Below are positions 59,630 through 64,000 of a stretch of 64,000 nt of DNA, in pieces. Position 1 is the first letter of the stretch, and each line of letters begins with the position of its first letter. The stretch comes from Climacium dendroides (lineage: Eukaryota; Streptophyta; Bryopsida; Hypnales; Climaciaceae): contig OX467092.1 of NCBI GenBank assembly GCA_950106755.1, positions 1,612,001 to 1,676,000 of the forward strand, written 5' to 3'. The notes under the pieces are model-generated. The model saw nothing but the letters and a program-made list of their open reading frames with translations, was not told the origin of the DNA and did not search any database. A program made the translations under genes and the position numbers.

Positions 59630-60540
59630 AAAAAATCTAGGGGCACAGGTTCCACTATTAGTACAAAGGAAAGGGCTACAAGACAACTCAGAGTTTAAAG
59701 AAAGATAGCTAAGAGAGAAAACATGAAAGTAAAGAAATTTTCAAGTTGAAGAGAAGAGACAATTAGCTCATAGTGTGTTGAGTATATCTCAAGACCCAAT
59801 TATAGGGAATGGGCAGAAAAGGACTGTATATTGGGATAGAATATTTCATCACTTCAAAAATTGATGTTCATTTGAAGTTAGACCTGTGCATTCTTTAGAA
59901 TTAAAGTAGGCATTGATAAAGTACGACATTTCAAAATTCATTGGCGTTTTTGAATAGTGTACTAACTTGAATGTTAGTGGTGCCAATACAGATGATGTAT
60001 TGAAACACGCCTTGGAGTTGTATAGGTTGAAGACCCCCAAAAATATTGAATTTCAATATTTGTATGTGTAGAAAATAGTGAGGAATGTACTCCGCTGGAA
60101 TGTAGGCTGCACTCAAGAAAAAACTAGAGTACTTGTCATAAAGAGATAACAAGTATCCCAGGAGTTAGATTTCACTTCCTTTTTGTCATTGAGTCGTACT
60201 GATAGTGAAATTCAAGCCTCTCTTCTAACAGAGTACGACCATGACTCCAAGGCTCTAAAAATACAAAGAAAGACCAACAAGCGACTATAGTGAAGGAGAG
60301 CACAACATTAAAACAAGCAATTGCAACAAAGGTCATGGCTATAGTGACTTTGAAGAAAAGTGAGATTATGGACAATGCCAATGACTATCTCTTCATGACT
60401 CATACTACAGATGGCATCATGTCAAACTCAAAAGTATATTATTTGAAGCTATGACAAAATCAAGTGTTGCGGAAACTTAAAAAGTAAGTGGCGGAGGATG
60501 AAGCAAAAGGTTTACTTGACTGGCATCCTCCTACACTAAT
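59630..60540 (+). pseudogene. Decayed Myb/SANT-like (Harbinger-associated) gene
   Basis: Allowing for stops and frameshifts, the plus strand encodes NGQKRTVYWDRIFHHF, then IKYDISKFIGVF, NVSGANTDDVLKHALELYR, KTPKNIEFQYLYV and NVLRW. This order matches the plant Myb/SANT-like or NAM-associated proteins linked to PIF/Harbinger transposons. Further on, ATKVMAIVTLKKSEIMDNAND and LRKLKK-VAEDEAKG resemble their C-terminal coiled region. At least five in-frame stops are present, so it is a pseudogene. Confidence 0.65.
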
Positions 60541-61340
60541 TCCCATGGAAAACCCGAAAGTGTTGCAGCAGAAAGTGGCGGAGGCTTTACATATTTGAAG
60601 ACGTCATCAAGGAAGGCGGATACCATCTTCCCAGGTGAATGGACCTGAACTTGCTCATGGATATGATAGCAATATTCATAACTCAAAAGTTGTTTTCATA
60701 GATGATGATGATGATGATGAATATCATGAGTTTGATGCTACAGATGTAGGATTTGGCATCAATCCTGATGAAGTGCACAATAAAGATGATATTTGACATT
60801 GACAATAGCATCCATCTCCCTATAGTGATCTAAGCGTCCAAATGGGTTACAATGGACCTCTTCCATCAAATGGATACAATAGTTTTAAAGTGCAAAGTTA
60901 CAAAGATAGTGAAGATTTGTCAAATACATTTGTGTCCATGCAGCATCAACGTTCCATTCATATACTAATATCTTTGTAGGACGATACATAAAAAGAAGAG
61001 GAGGGCAAAGAGGACAACATATAAGAAGACAATGAAAGTTGCATCCCTGTGTTTGTTTTTCAAGATTTGCAAAGCCTGGAAGACCAAAGTCAGGCATTCT
61101 ATTTCGCATAGTCAGTTCATGCACAAGTTGGGTCAATTTGACTAAGTCTTGGCAACAATGATGTAAATGTGGTTCGATAGGGCTTTCAACCTCTTTACAG
61201 AACTTTAGTTGACAATGTTCTATACAAGCCATCTAACACATTGAGTTCAATGGGATAGAGTGGAGCATCCGGATCACACGGTTTCAAGGATCCATATGAC
61301 AATAGTGCTTTTGATTCTGCATACTTGAATTTGAATGTAT
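60540..61340 (+). pseudogene. Possible decayed exon downstream of the Myb/SANT remnant
   Basis: Plus-strand frames read NPKVLQQKVAEALHI, SKVVFIDDDDDDEYHEFDAT and FKDPYDNSAFDSAYLNL, separated by stops. The acidic run comes from a (GAT)6 microsatellite at about 60702. Probably the end of the same transposon gene or of a neighbouring one; family not recognised. Confidence 0.3.
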
Positions 61341-64000
61341 AGTGTCATTTTTGTAGTGAATGTTTCATAAATTCAGAAACTAGTTCACATTTTCAAAATC
61401 ATGTACAAGTGATGCCTCTTTTTTCATGTATAGGCTTTTCAATGTATATACATCACTTTTATTACCGGAATACAAATGCTATTTCTAATTTTTAAAGCCT
61501 TATTATACCCGTTATAAGAAATTATTTGGTACAAAATTTGGAAAATGAAATTGTAGATCTTTGAAGATCATATTACCTTGCTTCACACTTAGATCTTCAT
61601 TTGAATCTTGAAGGATTGCATTCTAGGCCTCAGTCCAAACAACCTAATGCTACTTTTGAAACAAATTTAGAATTGGATTGTCACTTAGGTCAACAACTAC
61701 CTAATACTCCAAGTACTTGTTGTCCTCATGCATCTCTTGTAACACTGCAACAACTTTTATTCTCTTTGCTTCTATAGTTGCGCTAAATATTAATAAATGG
61801 CTTTAGTCCAACATTTTATCTGGCCACACTCACTCATACATCAAATTTTCAAAGCACTTTCAAATTAAAAATCAAGTGAGCCACTTACTCCTGGTCCTTG
61901 ATTTCTCGAAATGAAGGAATTCTAGCATGAAAGTGAACCAACTGCAATACAAAACAAATACATCCAAATACCAAATGAGAGCAGCCAAACTCAAAACAAG
62001 ATGTTTGAAAATCATTGTGATTAGAACTCAACATTTTGAATTTAAAGGAAAAATATGCTTGGAAAAATCACAAATATTCAATCTACAATCAATTTTAATA
62101 CAAATTATTAATTTTTGATTTCAAATTTTATTGAAATTTTTTGGTTTGTATATTAAGTGATTTGACCATATGGATATAAACTATAAATCATATTTGACAA
62201 CTATTGTTTGAGAGTCACCATTAAATTACTCTTTTAAATTGAAGTTTATAATACATCTTTATAATTCTAGAAATTTAAACTACCTCCTAGTCCTTAAGGA
62301 GTTAAATGATTGACATAAATGAAGAGTCTCTTTACCTAAGTTTTCATGATATGACAAATAGGCAAGGTACTAGCATCTAAATCAATCAAATGAGGAATGA
62401 AGCATATTTTCTATTATTAACCTTTAAAGGTCTAGTGGCGGCAATATATTCGATCTTATATTTTATTTTTAGAATATGAATTATAAAATAAAATATGAAA
62501 AAACATACAATGTTGGATTGAAAATTCAACAACTAACATCTTTCATTTGGAGATTAATTCAATATCTAAACCTTATCATGTTCAAATATGACACCATACA
62601 TATAGAACATGATGTAACCATTTTGCAACTTCTCAAACATATAAGACGTGCAATGGTGATCTAAATTAGAAGTGGCATACGTCATTGGATCTAGCTCAAT
62701 ATGAATACAAACTATTATAATTGTTATTGACATCAATTCCTAAATCTTGTATGATGAATATATAAAATAAAAAGCATCAATGTTGCAAACTAAATTAGGC
62801 TTCTCAAACCTCTAAAGGTTGACTTCGGAAGAGCAATACTAATTATTGTGGTAGTCAATTCCAAATTACAAGTTTCTTAAATGAAAAGGTACATTCTTCA
62901 TCTCTAACCTAAAAGTCATTTATTAGACACCTCTTGTCTTCTACAATGCTTTAAAGTTAAAGAATTTGAGTTTTGTTAAATCTTGTTGGAAGTCAAATGA
63001 AACTCTACATTCTCTTTGATCTACATTTTCAAGTATTCAAATATTCCTTATACATTATAATATTCATATAAGACTCTTCAACATTTTCTAGTGCCATTAT
63101 TTGGCATTTCAATTGAAGACTAAGGTAAACTTATAGAAGTGTATCCATTAAAACTTTGTAATTTCCATTAACTTTAATATGCTATCCACAACATTGTTAA
63201 TCATGTCTTAGATTTGTAGTGTATATAATAGGTTTATTCAACAAAACTTTGAAGAAATGAAATATTGTGCCTTACTACCTAGTATGTCAATAAATTTAAA
63301 GAAAAAATAATATTTCCTTTTTTTGAAAATCAACCCTCTATTCTACCTTATCTTAGAAAGTGAAATTCATTGAAGAATCATGATTTCCTTCTCTAGAGAT
63401 TTGTATTGGCTATATAATGAAGTACTTAAACCTACTCAAATGCCTATATATTGTTTAATTTTGAATGGTTGTTTAAACAGCATCAAATAAATTTTAATCT
63501 TCACTAACCTTTATTTTGGCCTTTAATTAAGTATTTGGTGTTCATGTGATAAACCTACTAGTAAGGTGGTACTACAACAGAAATATAAAGCTTGATTTAT
63601 ATTATTATATATTTATTATTAAGAAGGTTGATCAATAATTTTTAAAAGAAGGCATCTAATTCATTACAATTAATCTCACAAACATTCACAATTTGAGAGG
63701 CTTCTAATCAATTTTGATTAACATTGAATTTTACAAAAGAAAATTTAAGATCCTTATAACTCTTACTTCTATGTCAAATCACATGACTAATTATGCGTTT
63801 TCTACAACATTGCCTTTTGGGGGCCTTCAACTTTCTACTCTATAAATACATATTATCATTGTTTCTTTGTTTTCATTGTTTATTTTAAAGTTATTTACCT
63901 TCTTTAATTATTTTTGGTTTACTGCATGATTAATTTACTAATGTGTTTTTTTCAATGTTCATTGCTAGGATTAAAAATACCAAAGTCACGCAAACAATTT
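61340..64000. other. AT-rich intergenic DNA, no gene seen
   Basis: Only short low-complexity frames occur. No repeat structure or RNA gene was recognised. Confidence 0.4.

Noticed and set aside
60695..60725. Acidic DDDDDD tract as a protein domain
   Set aside because: It is a (GAT)6 microsatellite within a frame broken by stops.
1..64000. tRNA, rRNA or CRISPR features
   Set aside because: No cloverleaf with A and B boxes, no rRNA-like sequence and no regularly spaced identical repeats were recognised on reading both strands; a covariance-model scan could still reveal a tRNA.

Overview
The window is nuclear DNA of a land plant. Genes carry GT-AG introns, intergenic DNA is very AT-rich, and plant-type transposons (CACTA, hAT, Mutator-like, Ty3 with a PHD-like finger, a Myb/SANT-like Harbinger-associated remnant) fill the spaces. 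The kinase families and compact gene islands look most like a bryophyte or other non-seed plant, but that is an impression; species cannot be fixed without a search. There are no operons, CRISPR arrays, or convincing tRNA/rRNA genes.

Layout. 1-5.3 kb: repeats (a 203-bp CACTA MITE, a tandem array with a foldback element, a 569-bp Mutator-like insertion, decayed receptor-kinase fragments). 5.3-14.7 kb, minus strand: a kinase locus made of a helical N-terminal exon, an intact non-RD kinase (K1), then exons of a second kinase-like domain (K2). 14.8-30.6 kb: AT-rich DNA with a decayed Ty3 retrotransposon (16.5-20.3 kb), further K2 3'-end remnants and minisatellites. 30.6-32.3 kb, minus: a kinase related to K1. 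32.9-39.2 kb, plus: a second copy of the K1-K2 locus, in inverted orientation to the first. 39.2-43.7 kb: gene-poor. 43.7-44.9 kb, plus: a single-exon kinase with a DFE motif. 46.1-56.2 kb, minus: a ~20-exon gene for the catalytic subunit of the Rab3 GTPase-activating protein (RAB3GAP1 family). 57.9-64 kb: an orphan ORF, a decayed Myb/SANT-like transposon gene, then gene-free DNA.

Main result. In both arms of the inverted duplication, K1 is followed after a short intron by K2 exons on the same strand, and every junction tested from K1 through K2 exon 4 is in phase (1-1-1-0-1) in both copies. K2 has no ectodomain or membrane segment of its own. K2 has lost catalytic residues in both copies: the VAVK lysine is methionine, the glycine loop is gone, and HRD and DFG are altered. 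This is the architecture of a tandem kinase-pseudokinase protein, a class known in cereals for disease-resistance genes. The two arms have decayed in complementary ways: the left arm keeps K1 but its K2 is interrupted, and the right arm keeps an open K2 but its K1 has a stop codon, a 7-bp duplication and a lost 5' end. The left K2 C-lobe also seems to have been replaced by exons of a different receptor-kinase subfamily, with remnants of the original C-lobe lying just beyond it.
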